Shown piece by piece: positions 50,114 to 58,606 of a DNA stretch of 64,000 bases. The notes beneath the pieces were generated by a model that worked only from the letters and a program-made list of their open reading frames with translations, was not told the DNA's origin and searched no databases. The stretch lies in NCBI RefSeq assembly GCF_036345175.1, contig NZ_CP107780.1:496001-560000 (forward strand). Direction: 5' to 3'. The stretch comes from Streptomyces sp. NBC_00576 (GTDB taxonomy: Bacteria; Actinomycetota; Actinomycetes; Streptomycetales; Streptomycetaceae). Numbering within the stretch: position 1 is the first letter of the stretch; each line of letters opens with the position of its first letter. Both the position numbers and the translations under genes were made by a program.

Positions 50114-50244
50114 CCTATTAATGCCGGGTCGGAACAGTGCGCTCCCGAATCGGGCCCTTGAGGGCCCTTTCGAGCGGGAGCGTTCACCATCCGCTCGCGC
50201 CCCGGGTCCCCAACCGGGCGCGCCCCAGGGAAGGACGACACACC

Positions 50245-50511
50245 ATGGCCGAAGTGAGCGCTCGTGAGGCCCAGGACTGGCTCATCGAGAAGATCGCCCA
50301 CCGGATGGGCGTGCCGACGGGCGAGATCTCGCCCGAGGTGTACTTCGACGAACTCGACCTCGACTCGACCGAGGCGCTGATCCTCGCCGGCGAGATGGAG
50401 AACTGGCTCGGCTTCGAGCTGAGCACGACGACCCTCTGGTACCACCCGACGGTGAAGGACCTGGCTGCCTACCTGGCCGAGGAGTGCGGCCGTCGTGCGG
50501 CCACCGCGTAA
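50245..50511 (+). CDS. Stand-alone acyl carrier protein
   Basis: Predicted 88-residue carrier protein. The phosphopantetheine attachment Ser is residue 41 in 'YFDELDLDSTEALILAGEME', followed by the recognition helix and 'TTTLWYHPTVKDLAAYLAEE'. This type of free ACP, with the DS-TEALILAGE helix, often partners acyl-AMP ligases or loads starter acyl groups. It is the first gene of the lipid-synthase operon, and the thioesterase gene starts inside its last codons. It would hold the starter or the finished acyl chain while the two megasynthases act. An AGGGAAGGA site precedes the ATG. Confidence 0.93.
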   Translation: MAEVSAREAQDWLIEKIAHRMGVPTGEISPEVYFDELDLDSTEALILAGEMENWLGFELSTTTLWYHPTVKDLAAYLAEECGRRAATA

Positions 50512-51376
50512 GGCTCCGCCGCCGGTCGCCCGTACGTTCCGCGCCGCCATGTCCGGCGGGCACACGGTGTACGTCGTCCATCCGGGCGCCCTCGCCGTCG
50601 AGGTGTACGAGGGACTCGCGAACGCACTGCCGGACGGCACGGGCCTCACCGTGCTCGACCTGGGCGCGGTCCCCGACTACGCGGACGCGGCGCTCACCGG
50701 AGGCCGGGCAGCGACCACCGTGGAGGACCTGGCGGCCCTGCTGCTGGCCGCGCTGGAGCGGTCGCGGGAGCAGAACGGCGGTACTGCGGGCGGAAGTTGG
50801 AGCCTGGCCGGCTGGTCCTTCGGCGGCGTGCTCGCCCTGGCGACGACCGGGCTGATGTCCGCCGGACGACTGCCCGGGCGCCTGGTGCTCCTCGACAGCA
50901 TCGCCCCCGTCGAGGAGTACAAGCAGCCCGACGACGCCCTACGGCCGGATCTGCTGCTCAGCTGGTTCGCCATGTATCTGGGGGCCAAGCGGGACCGTCC
51001 GGTGCCGCTCGACCTGGACCGGCTGGCCGGGTGCGGGACCGACGACGGGCTGACTGCCGTTCTCGACACCGCGACCGCCGCCGGAGCGCTGCTGCCCGGC
51101 ACGCCGCTGCCGGGTCTGCGCAAGCTCTACGACACGTACGTGGACGGCCTGTTGCGCAACAACCGGCTGACGGCACCGCACCGTCCCGGGTCCGCCCCGC
51201 TGCCCCTGGTGCTCGTACAGCCGGAACGCAGCCTCGTCCCGGCCGACCCGACGCTCGGCTGGCGCCCGCTCGCCGCGCACGGCCTCACCACGTACCGCTG
51301 CCCTGGCGACCACTACACGATGCTCGCCCGCCCGGACTCCCTCAGCGTGATCGCCCCGCTGCTCCAGGCGTCCTGA
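50495..51376 (+). CDS. Alpha/beta-hydrolase thioesterase
   Basis: Predicted 293-residue thioesterase of the polyketide/peptide synthase type. The nucleophile is Ser108 in GWSFGG and the catalytic His is about residue 273 in 'CPGDHYTMLARPDS'; the acidic residue is not fixed. Start GTG 50495 lies within the ACP gene, 17 bases before its stop, with GAGGAG upstream, so translation is coupled. ATG 50549 is an alternative. Next to a free ACP and iterative synthases it could release the finished chain or edit stalled ones. A 162-base pyrimidine-rich gap follows before the first megasynthase. Confidence 0.88.
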   Translation: MRPPRKAPPPVARTFRAAMSGGHTVYVVHPGALAVEVYEGLANALPDGTGLTVLDLGAVPDYADAALTGGRAATTVEDLAALLLAALERSREQNGGTAGGSWSLAGWSFGGVLALATTGLMSAGRLPGRLVLLDSIAPVEEYKQPDDALRPDLLLSWFAMYLGAKRDRPVPLDLDRLAGCGTDDGLTAVLDTATAAGALLPGTPLPGLRKLYDTYVDGLLRNNRLTAPHRPGSAPLPLVLVQPERSLVPADPTLGWRPLAAHGLTTYRCPGDHYTMLARPDSLSVIAPLLQAS

Positions 51377-51385
51377 CCGGCACCT

Positions 51386-51466
51386 TCATTCCCCCCTTTT
51401 TCCGGTCCATTCTCTGCGTCTCCTTCTCTCCCTTTCTCCCCTTCCTCCTTCTCCCTTTTTCCTCTC
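51386..51466 (+). other. Long pyrimidine tract between the thioesterase and the first megasynthase
   Basis: From 51419 to 51466 all 48 bases are C or T, and the 30 bases before are also strongly C/T-rich. Such a strand-asymmetric run is rare in this DNA. It could be a C-rich, G-poor Rho-loading region, or form a triplex. No ribosome site or gene is seen in it. Confidence 0.7.
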
Positions 51467-51538
51467 GTGCGTCATGTGCAGTTCCACCGAACCGCTGCGG
51501 GGCGAGCGTCCCCCGCCGTCAGACCAAGAGAGCCTCCC

Positions 51539-54500
51539 GTGAACGCTTCGCATCCTTCCGAACTCGACCGCCGGCTGGCCCGGGACCCCATCGCGATCGT
51601 CGGGCTGTCCGCCCTGTACCCCAAGTCGCGTGATCTGCGCGCCTTCTGGGACAACGTGGTCTCCGCCACCGACTGCATCGAGGACGTGCCCGAGACCCAC
51701 TGGAGTGTGGGCGAGCACTACGACTCCGACCCGGCCGCGCCCGACAAGACGTACTCCAAGCGGGGCGGCTTCATCCCGGCCGTTCCCTTCAACCCGCTGG
51801 AGTTCGGGCTGCCGCCCAACACCCTCGAAGTCACCGACGTGCTCCAGCTGTTGAGCCTGGTCGTGGCCCGCGATCTGCTCCGCGACGCGGGCTCCGACCA
51901 GCAGTGGTACGACGCCTCACGGACCGGGGTCGTGCTCGGGGTGACCGGCGCCAACCAGCTGACCCAGCCGCTGTCGGCCCGGCTCCAGACGCCCGTACTC
52001 AAGGAGGTCGTGCGCAGTTGCGGCCTCTCGGACCGGGACGCCGACGAGATCGCGGAGAAGTTCAAGCTGGCGTTCGCGCCCTGGGAGGAGAACTCCTTCC
52101 CCGGCATGCTGGGCAACGTCGTGGCCGGGCGGATCGCCAACCGCCTCGACCTCGGCGGCACCAACATGACCATCGACGCCGCCTGCGCCAGTTCGCTGGG
52201 CGCGGTGAAGGCCGCGGCCAGTGAACTGCTGGAGCGGCGCTCGGACATGATGCTGGTGGGCGGCTGCGACGCCGAGAACACCATCTTCATGTACCTGTGC
52301 TTCAGCAAGACGCCCGCGTTCTCCAAGGCCGGCCGCATCCGCCCGTTCGACGAGAACGCGGACGGCACCCTCATCGGCGAGGGCATCGGCATGCTGGCCC
52401 TGCGCCGGCTCTCGGACGCCGAGCGGGACGGCAACCGGATCTACGCGGTGATCCGTGGCATCGGTTCGTCGAGCGACGGGCGGTTCAAGTCCATCTACGC
52501 CCCGCGCAAGGAGGGCCAGATGGCCGCCCTGCGCCGCGCGTACGAGGACGCGGACTGTTCCCCGGCCTCGGTCGAGCTGTTCGAGGCGCACGGCACGGGT
52601 ACGGCGGTCGGCGAGGCCACCGAACTGTCGGCGCTGTCGGCGGTGGTGTCGGAGCACACCGAGGAGAGGCAGTTCGCGGCGGTCGGCAGTGTGAAGTCGC
52701 AGATCGGCCACACCAAGGCGGCGGCCGGCGCGGCCGGCATGATCAAGCTGGCACTCGCCCTGCACCACAAGCTGCTGCCGCCCACCATCAACGTGGACAC
52801 CCCGAACCCGGCGCTCGACTGGCCCGAGAGCCCGTTCTACGTCGGTACGCAGACCCGCCCGTGGATCCGTGACCCGCGCCGACAGCAACGGCGGGCGGGG
52901 GTCTCCTCGTTCGGGTTCGGCGGCACCAATTTCCACCTGGTCCTGGAGGAGCACGGTGAAGGGGACGACCTGCGGGTGATGTTCCCGGTCAGCCGGATTC
53001 ATGCATGGCATGAGCATGACATGGACAGTCTGATACGGGCGCTGGAAGAGGACGCGCCGCCAAGGCCGGGCCCGCCCCCGGCAGCCAGTCCACGGCTCGC
53101 GCTGGTGGCCCGTACCGAGGAGGAACTCGCCGAGCTGCGCACCCTCGCCGTCGCCGAACTGCGGGCCAGGGGTGAGGCCGACTCCTGGACGCACCCGAAG
53201 GGCATCTACTTCCGCCGGTCCGCCGCCCCGATCGGCAAGGTGGCCGCGCTCTTCGCGGGCCAGGGCAGCCAGTACGTCTCCCCCGGCCGGACCGCGGTCC
53301 TGGCGCTGCCCCCGCTGCGGGCGGCCTTCGACCGGGCCAACGCCGCCTTCGGGGACCACGAACTCCCCTTGTCCCGGGTCGCGTTCCCGCCGCCCGCCTT
53401 CGACGAGACGACACGTGCGGCCCAGGAGAGCGCGCTGCGCCGCACGCAGTACGCCCAGCCCGCCATCGGCGCGCTGGCCGCCGGTCACTTCCGCTATCTG
53501 GCCGAACTGGGCTTCGACGCCGACGGGTTCCTCGGCCACAGCTTCGGCGAACTGGCGGCGCTGTGGGCGGCCGGCTCGATCGACGACGACACGTACTTCA
53601 CGCTGGCCCGGGCTCGGGGCGCCGCGATGGCACCGCCCGCCGAGCCCGGCTTCGACCCCGGCGCGATGGCCGCGGTGACCGCCTCCGCCGAGCAGGTGGA
53701 ACAACTCCTCGGCGCTCACCCCGGGTTGACCGTCTGCAACCGCAATGCGCCGGACCAGGTGGTGGTCGGCGGTGCCACCGATGCCGTGGAGCGGCTGGTG
53801 GAGGCGGCGGGCGCGGCGGACGTACGGGCTCTGCGGCTGCCGGTGTCGGCGGCCTTCCACACGCCGTTCGTCGCCCATGCCGTCGACGCCTTCGGCCGCG
53901 GTGTCGCCGATGTGCGCATCGTCGAACCGCGCCGCCCGGTGTTCGCCAACTCCCCCGACGCCGCCTACGGTTCGGACGTCGACGGCAACCGACGGACGCT
54001 GGTGGAGCAGCTCGTCAAGCCGGTGCAGTTCGCCGACCGGGTCGAGGAGATGTACGCGGCGGGCTTCCGTACGTTCGTCGAGTTCGGCCCCAAGGGAGTG
54101 CTGACCCAACTGGTCCGTCGCAACCTCGGCGAGCGTGAGCACTTCGCGGTCCAGCTCGACCCGGGCAGCGGCGGGGACGCCGACACGGCGTTGAAGCGGG
54201 CGATCGCCCAACTCGTCGTACTCGGGCTGCCGTTGGCGACAGACGACCGCTATGTGTCCGACCCGGTGGCCGTCGAGCCGGCCAAGGGCATGACGGTAGC
54301 GCTCAACGGCATCAACCATGTGCCGCAGGCCCGCCGGGACGCGTACCGGGAGGCGCTGGAGAACGGCTACCGGGTGGCGCACGTGGCACAGGACGGCGAT
54401 GTTGTCGGCGCGCGTACCGGCCAGGAGGCCGTGCCCGTACCGAGTGTCGCGAACGCACCCGCTCCCCGGACATCGCCGCTTTCCTCGCCCGCGCCCGTGT

Positions 54501-57500
54501 CCGCCTCGACCGCGGTCGCCGTACGGCCGGTCGCCCGCCCGTTGGCGCCCGCCGCGCCGCCCGTTCCAGCCGCCGACATCCTGGAGAGCCGCCCCGTGGA
54601 AGAAGTGGAAGAACACGACCGGACAACCGCCCCGGGCGCCGACCGGCTCTCCGGACTGATCGCCGACCATCTGGCCCTGCACGACGACTATCTCAAGGGC
54701 CAGCTGAACAGCGCCCAGCGCCTGATGGGCATCCTGGAACGGGCCGACGAGCAGGGCCGGGTCGACGCGGTGATCCCCGGAGTCGCCACCGTGAAGGAGC
54801 ACGGGCTGGCCATCGGGCGTACGCATCTGCGGGCCAACGAGATCCTGCGGGACCTGGCGTCGATGGAGATCGGCACACTGACGCCGACCGCTCCGGTGGC
54901 GCCCACCATCGCCCCAGTGACTACGGCCGCGGTCGCGGCGCCGGTTGTCCCTCCGGCGGCTCCGGTGGCCGCTGCGGTCGCGCCCCCGGTCGCCCCTGCC
55001 CCTGCTTCTCTCCCCGCCCCTGCGCCTGCCGCGGTCGCAGCTGCCGCCGAGCCGCCGTCGACCGCCGTCACAGCGGACGACGTACAGGCGGCGCTCCTCG
55101 ACGTGGTGTCGCAGAAGACCGGCTACCCGGCCGAGATGCTCGACCTCGGCATGGACGTGGAGGCTGACTTGGGCATCGACTCCATCAAACGCGTCGAGAT
55201 CATGGGCGTCCTCCAGGAACGCTTCCCCAGCCCCACCCCCGTCGGACCCGAACAGCTCGCGGAACTCCGCACGTTGAACGAGATCGTCGGCTTCGTGCTC
55301 AGTCTCGGCGGTTCGAGCAGCGCGCCTCCTCGGGTCCATCAGGCCCCGGTTGCCGCCGCGGCCCCGGCCCCTCGGGCCGCGGTCGGCGCGAAGGACGTGG
55401 CGGACGTGCTTCTCGGTGTCGTGTCGGACAAGACGGGCTACCCGGCGGAGACTCTGGACCTGGACATGGACGTCGAGGCGGACTTGGGCATCGACTCCAT
55501 CAAACGCGTCGAAATCATGGGCGTCCTCCAGGAACGCTTCCCCAGCCCCACCCCCGTCGGACCCGAACAACTCGCGGAACTCCGCACGTTGAACGAGATC
55601 GTCGGCTTCATGCTGAATCTCCACGGCGGTTCGAGCGCTCCGGCCTCAACTCCCTTTGCTTCTACAGCTCCTGCGGCTGCCGCTACTGTCGCTGCTGTCG
55701 ACGGTGATGCCGTGCGCGGTGCCCTCCTCGACGTCGTGGCGGCCAAGACCGGTTACCCGGCCGAGATGCTCGACCTCGGCATGGACGTCGAGGCGGACCT
55801 CGGCATCGACTCCATCAAACGCGTCGAAATCATGGGCGTCCTCCAGGAACAGTTCCCGAGCCCCACCCCCGTCGGGCCCGAACAACTGGCGGAGCTGCGC
55901 ACGTTGGGCGACATCGTGGGATTCGTCGCCGGACTGTCCGGGGTCCCGTCCGGCCCGGTCGATTCCCCGGCCCCTGCCGTGGGCCCCCAAGCCCGGCGGG
56001 CGGTCCCCGAGGCGGTGTCCGGCACCGTGCCGGCCGCGCTGGGCCGTGGGCAGGCGTCGCTTGCCGACTTGCCGACGCCGGACCGGCTCGTGGACGCCTA
56101 TCCGCTGGGCGCAGCTGCCCTGGTCGTCGATGACGGCAGCGAGGTCGCCGAGGCTGCGGCGGCGCGGCTCGTAGCGACCGGCTGGCGGGTGCGTGTGCTG
56201 CGGCTGCCCGGTGTCGCTCAGCGGATCACCGGGGCGGCGGATCTGCCCCTCAGCGGCTGGGGGGCAAGTGAACTCGCGTCCCGGTTCGAGGAGTTGGGCG
56301 GCCAGCGGGTGCATCTCGTGCTCGGGTTCGCGGCGGCCGGTGAGCTGCCCTGGGCCGAGGGCGTACGCAGGCTGGCACACTCTCTGCTCGTCGCCAAGCA
56401 CGCGGTGGGCCCGCTCGCCGAGGCCGCCGGGAGCGGTCACCGGGCCGCGTTCGTCACGGTCACCCGGCTCGACGGGGCCTTCGGACTGGGTGGGGTGAGT
56501 GAGGACGCGGTGCCTGCCGGCGGTGTCGGCGGTCTGGTCAAGACGCTGGCCGTGGAGGCGCCCGAACTGTTCTGCCGGGCTGTGGATCTCGCCCCGGCCC
56601 TGAGCTCGGCGGAGGCGGCGGAACTGGTCCTGGAGGAGGTGTACGACGCGGCCTCCGGACCGGTCCAGGTGGGCCGCGACGGTACCCGCCGGGTCGCCCT
56701 CACCCTCGACCTCACTCCTGGCCGCTCCGCCGGCCAGGGGGCGAGCCCGGCCGGGTCGGCCCCCGCCCTCACCCCCGCCGACCTGCTTGTCGTGACCGGC
56801 GGCGGACGCGGGATCACCGCCCGCTGCACAGTCGCCCTGGCCGCCGCGCACCGGCCCGGCCTGCTGCTCCTCGGCCGTACGGCACTCGGCGAGGAGCCGG
56901 AGTGGGCGCGTGGGCTGACCGATGCCGCAGCCCTGAAGGCGGCCGCCGCGGACCGGTTGAAGCGGGCCGGCGAGAAGCCGACCCCGAAGCGGGTCGAGCA
57001 GCTGTACCAGGCCGTGATCGGTGAGCGCGAGGTCCGTTCGACCCTCGCGGAGATCCGGGCGGCGGGCAGCGAGGTCGAGTACGTGGCGGTGGACATCGCC
57101 GACGCCGCCGCGACCGCCGCCGCGCTGGCCCCGTACCGGGAGCGCGTCACGGGAGTCGTGCATGGCGCCGGTGTGCTCGCGGACCAGCTGATCTCCGCGA
57201 AGAAGGCGGCCGAGATCGAGCGGGTCTTCTCGGTCAAGCTGGGCGGACTGCGCTCGGTGGTGGCCGCCCTGTCCGCCGATCGGTTGCGGCACGTTGTGCT
57301 GTTCTCCTCGGTCGCCGGGTTCTTCGGCAACCGGGGCCAGTCGGACTACGCGATGGCCAACGAGGTGCTCAACGCCTGGGCCGGCGCCTTCCGGCGCGGT
57401 CACCCGGAGGCGCGGGTGACCGCCCTCAACTGGGGTGCCTGGGACAGCGGCATGGTGTCGCCGCAGATCAAGGCCGTGTTCGAGGAGCGGGGCATCCCGC

Positions 57501-58522
57501 TCATCCCGGTGGGGACCGGAACCCTGATGTTCACCGAGCAGTTCGGTCCCGAGCGGGCCGGTGACGTGGTCACGGTTCTCGGGCCGACCACGCCCCTGTC
57601 GGCGCGTGAATCCGTCGCGCCGACGTCACCGGCCGTGCTGGAACGGGATCTCGCCGGTCTGGTCACCGATCCGCTCGTGGCGGACCATGTGATCGGCGGC
57701 GTGCCGGTGCTGCCCGCCGCCGCCGCCCTCGGCTGGGCCGCGGGTGCGGTGGAGCGGCTGACCGGCGGCGTCGTCGCGCAGGTCCGGGACTTCGCGGTCC
57801 ACAAGGGTGTGGTCTTCGACGGTGACCCGGTCGGCGGCGGTAGCGGTGTCGGTGGCGTCGGCGGGCCTTTCCAGCTCTCGGTCGATCCGACGCCCGACGG
57901 CGCCGAGGCCGACGTCGCGATCCGTTCGACCGGCGTCGACGGCAGCGTACGGCCGCACTACGCGGCCCGGGTGATCCTGGGCGACGCCGGTACCGAGGTG
58001 CCACGGCGGGTGACCGGGCTGCCCGCGCTGGGCGGTGGCAGTGACGCGCAGGTGTTCTACGCCGACGGCACGCTCTTCCACGGGGCGTCGCTGCGCGGGC
58101 TGCGGCGGGTGCTTGCGTCGGGCGAGGACCGGTTGGTCCTGGAGTGCGCGTTGGCCGAACACCGGCCGGCGGGGGGTGCGTTCGGGACGGGCCGGTACGC
58201 GCCCGGTACAGCCGATCTGCTGCTCCAGGCAGCGCTGGTGTGGATGCGGCTGCACCGGGACACGGCGAGTCTGCCGATGGGGGTGGCGCGGGTCGATCTG
58301 TACGAGGCGCTGCCGGACGGGGAGCCGTTCGTCGTGGTGGTGGAGCCGGAGGCGGCTTCTGTGAACGGAAGCCACAACGGGAACGGGGGCGGAAGCGGGA
58401 ACCGTATGTCCGCTGCGCTCACAGTGACGGCGTGCACTCCCGACGGCCGGGTGTTGACTCGGCTCACAGGAGTTTCCCTTGTGTCCACCCCGCAGCTGGC
58501 CGCCAAGTTCGCGAGCCGCTGA
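51539..58522 (+). CDS. PUFA-synthase-type megasynthase: KS-AT-ACP-ACP-ACP-KR-DH (PfaA/Pfa2-like)
   Basis: Predicted 2327-residue iterative type I synthase. The ketosynthase (about 15-455) has Cys216 in DAACASSL, His351 in EAHGTGT and His391 in GHTKAAAG. The acyltransferase (about 565-890) has Ser668 in GHSFGE. Three acyl carrier domains carry the LGIDSIKRVEI signature of PUFA synthases, with attachment Ser at 1215, 1320 and 1425. A ketoreductase (core about 1750-2000) has TGGGRG and Tyr1937 in SDYAMAN. A C-terminal dehydratase-like domain has His2050 in 'DHVIGGVPVLP'. GTG 51539 starts the conserved N terminus. Domain order equals PfaA of marine bacteria and Pfa2 of myxobacteria; three ACPs is at the low end. 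Confidence 0.93.
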   Translation: MNASHPSELDRRLARDPIAIVGLSALYPKSRDLRAFWDNVVSATDCIEDVPETHWSVGEHYDSDPAAPDKTYSKRGGFIPAVPFNPLEFGLPPNTLEVTDVLQLLSLVVARDLLRDAGSDQQWYDASRTGVVLGVTGANQLTQPLSARLQTPVLKEVVRSCGLSDRDADEIAEKFKLAFAPWEENSFPGMLGNVVAGRIANRLDLGGTNMTIDAACASSLGAVKAAASELLERRSDMMLVGGCDAENTIFMYLCFSKTPAFSKAGRIRPFDENADGTLIGEGIGMLALRRLSDAERDGNRIYAVIRGIGSSSDGRFKSIYAPRKEGQMAALRRAYEDADCSPASVELFEAHGTGTAVGEATELSALSAVVSEHTEERQFAAVGSVKSQIGHTKAAAGAAGMIKLALALHHKLLPPTINVDTPNPALDWPESPFYVGTQTRPWIRDPRRQQRRAGVSSFGFGGTNFHLVLEEHGEGDDLRVMFPVSRIHAWHEHDMDSLIRALEEDAPPRPGPPPAASPRLALVARTEEELAELRTLAVAELRARGEADSWTHPKGIYFRRSAAPIGKVAALFAGQGSQYVSPGRTAVLALPPLRAAFDRANAAFGDHELPLSRVAFPPPAFDETTRAAQESALRRTQYAQPAIGALAAGHFRYLAELGFDADGFLGHSFGELAALWAAGSIDDDTYFTLARARGAAMAPPAEPGFDPGAMAAVTASAEQVEQLLGAHPGLTVCNRNAPDQVVVGGATDAVERLVEAAGAADVRALRLPVSAAFHTPFVAHAVDAFGRGVADVRIVEPRRPVFANSPDAAYGSDVDGNRRTLVEQLVKPVQFADRVEEMYAAGFRTFVEFGPKGVLTQLVRRNLGEREHFAVQLDPGSGGDADTALKRAIAQLVVLGLPLATDDRYVSDPVAVEPAKGMTVALNGINHVPQARRDAYREALENGYRVAHVAQDGDVVGARTGQEAVPVPSVANAPAPRTSPLSSPAPVSASTAVAVRPVARPLAPAAPPVPAADILESRPVEEVEEHDRTTAPGADRLSGLIADHLALHDDYLKGQLNSAQRLMGILERADEQGRVDAVIPGVATVKEHGLAIGRTHLRANEILRDLASMEIGTLTPTAPVAPTIAPVTTAAVAAPVVPPAAPVAAAVAPPVAPAPASLPAPAPAAVAAAAEPPSTAVTADDVQAALLDVVSQKTGYPAEMLDLGMDVEADLGIDSIKRVEIMGVLQERFPSPTPVGPEQLAELRTLNEIVGFVLSLGGSSSAPPRVHQAPVAAAAPAPRAAVGAKDVADVLLGVVSDKTGYPAETLDLDMDVEADLGIDSIKRVEIMGVLQERFPSPTPVGPEQLAELRTLNEIVGFMLNLHGGSSAPASTPFASTAPAAAATVAAVDGDAVRGALLDVVAAKTGYPAEMLDLGMDVEADLGIDSIKRVEIMGVLQEQFPSPTPVGPEQLAELRTLGDIVGFVAGLSGVPSGPVDSPAPAVGPQARRAVPEAVSGTVPAALGRGQASLADLPTPDRLVDAYPLGAAALVVDDGSEVAEAAAARLVATGWRVRVLRLPGVAQRITGAADLPLSGWGASELASRFEELGGQRVHLVLGFAAAGELPWAEGVRRLAHSLLVAKHAVGPLAEAAGSGHRAAFVTVTRLDGAFGLGGVSEDAVPAGGVGGLVKTLAVEAPELFCRAVDLAPALSSAEAAELVLEEVYDAASGPVQVGRDGTRRVALTLDLTPGRSAGQGASPAGSAPALTPADLLVVTGGGRGITARCTVALAAAHRPGLLLLGRTALGEEPEWARGLTDAAALKAAAADRLKRAGEKPTPKRVEQLYQAVIGEREVRSTLAEIRAAGSEVEYVAVDIADAAATAAALAPYRERVTGVVHGAGVLADQLISAKKAAEIERVFSVKLGGLRSVVAALSADRLRHVVLFSSVAGFFGNRGQSDYAMANEVLNAWAGAFRRGHPEARVTALNWGAWDSGMVSPQIKAVFEERGIPLIPVGTGTLMFTEQFGPERAGDVVTVLGPTTPLSARESVAPTSPAVLERDLAGLVTDPLVADHVIGGVPVLPAAAALGWAAGAVERLTGGVVAQVRDFAVHKGVVFDGDPVGGGSGVGGVGGPFQLSVDPTPDGAEADVAIRSTGVDGSVRPHYAARVILGDAGTEVPRRVTGLPALGGGSDAQVFYADGTLFHGASLRGLRRVLASGEDRLVLECALAEHRPAGGAFGTGRYAPGTADLLLQAALVWMRLHRDTASLPMGVARVDLYEALPDGEPFVVVVEPEAASVNGSHNGNGGGSGNRMSAALTVTACTPDGRVLTRLTGVSLVSTPQLAAKFASR
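55166..55609 (+). repeat. Tandem ACP repeat with near-identical DNA
   Basis: The three carrier domains are spaced exactly 315 bases apart (attachment codons at 55181, 55496, 55811). Between 55166-55294 and 55481-55609 (129 bases) I count only two differences. The third copy (55796-55924) is clearly more diverged. This points to a recent duplication or gene conversion of the first two domains. Confidence 0.9.
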
Positions 58523-58606
58523 GCCGACGACCGGACCGGTGGTCGCCCGGCGGAGGGCCTGTTCGGCCCCCGCCGGGCCCCCGGAACCCTGGAGGGAACA
58601 GCCTCA

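Noticed and set aside
50153..50175. GGGCCC...GGGCCC hairpin as a terminator before the ACP gene
   Set aside because: The stem is only six bases of self-complementary sequence, followed by three T; it lies in the operon leader and is too weak to call.
51917..55624. Open frame of more than 1200 codons antisense to the first megasynthase
   Set aside because: It mirrors the synthase codons, its translation is His/Arg/Gly-rich without domains, and the sense strand has clear catalytic motifs throughout.
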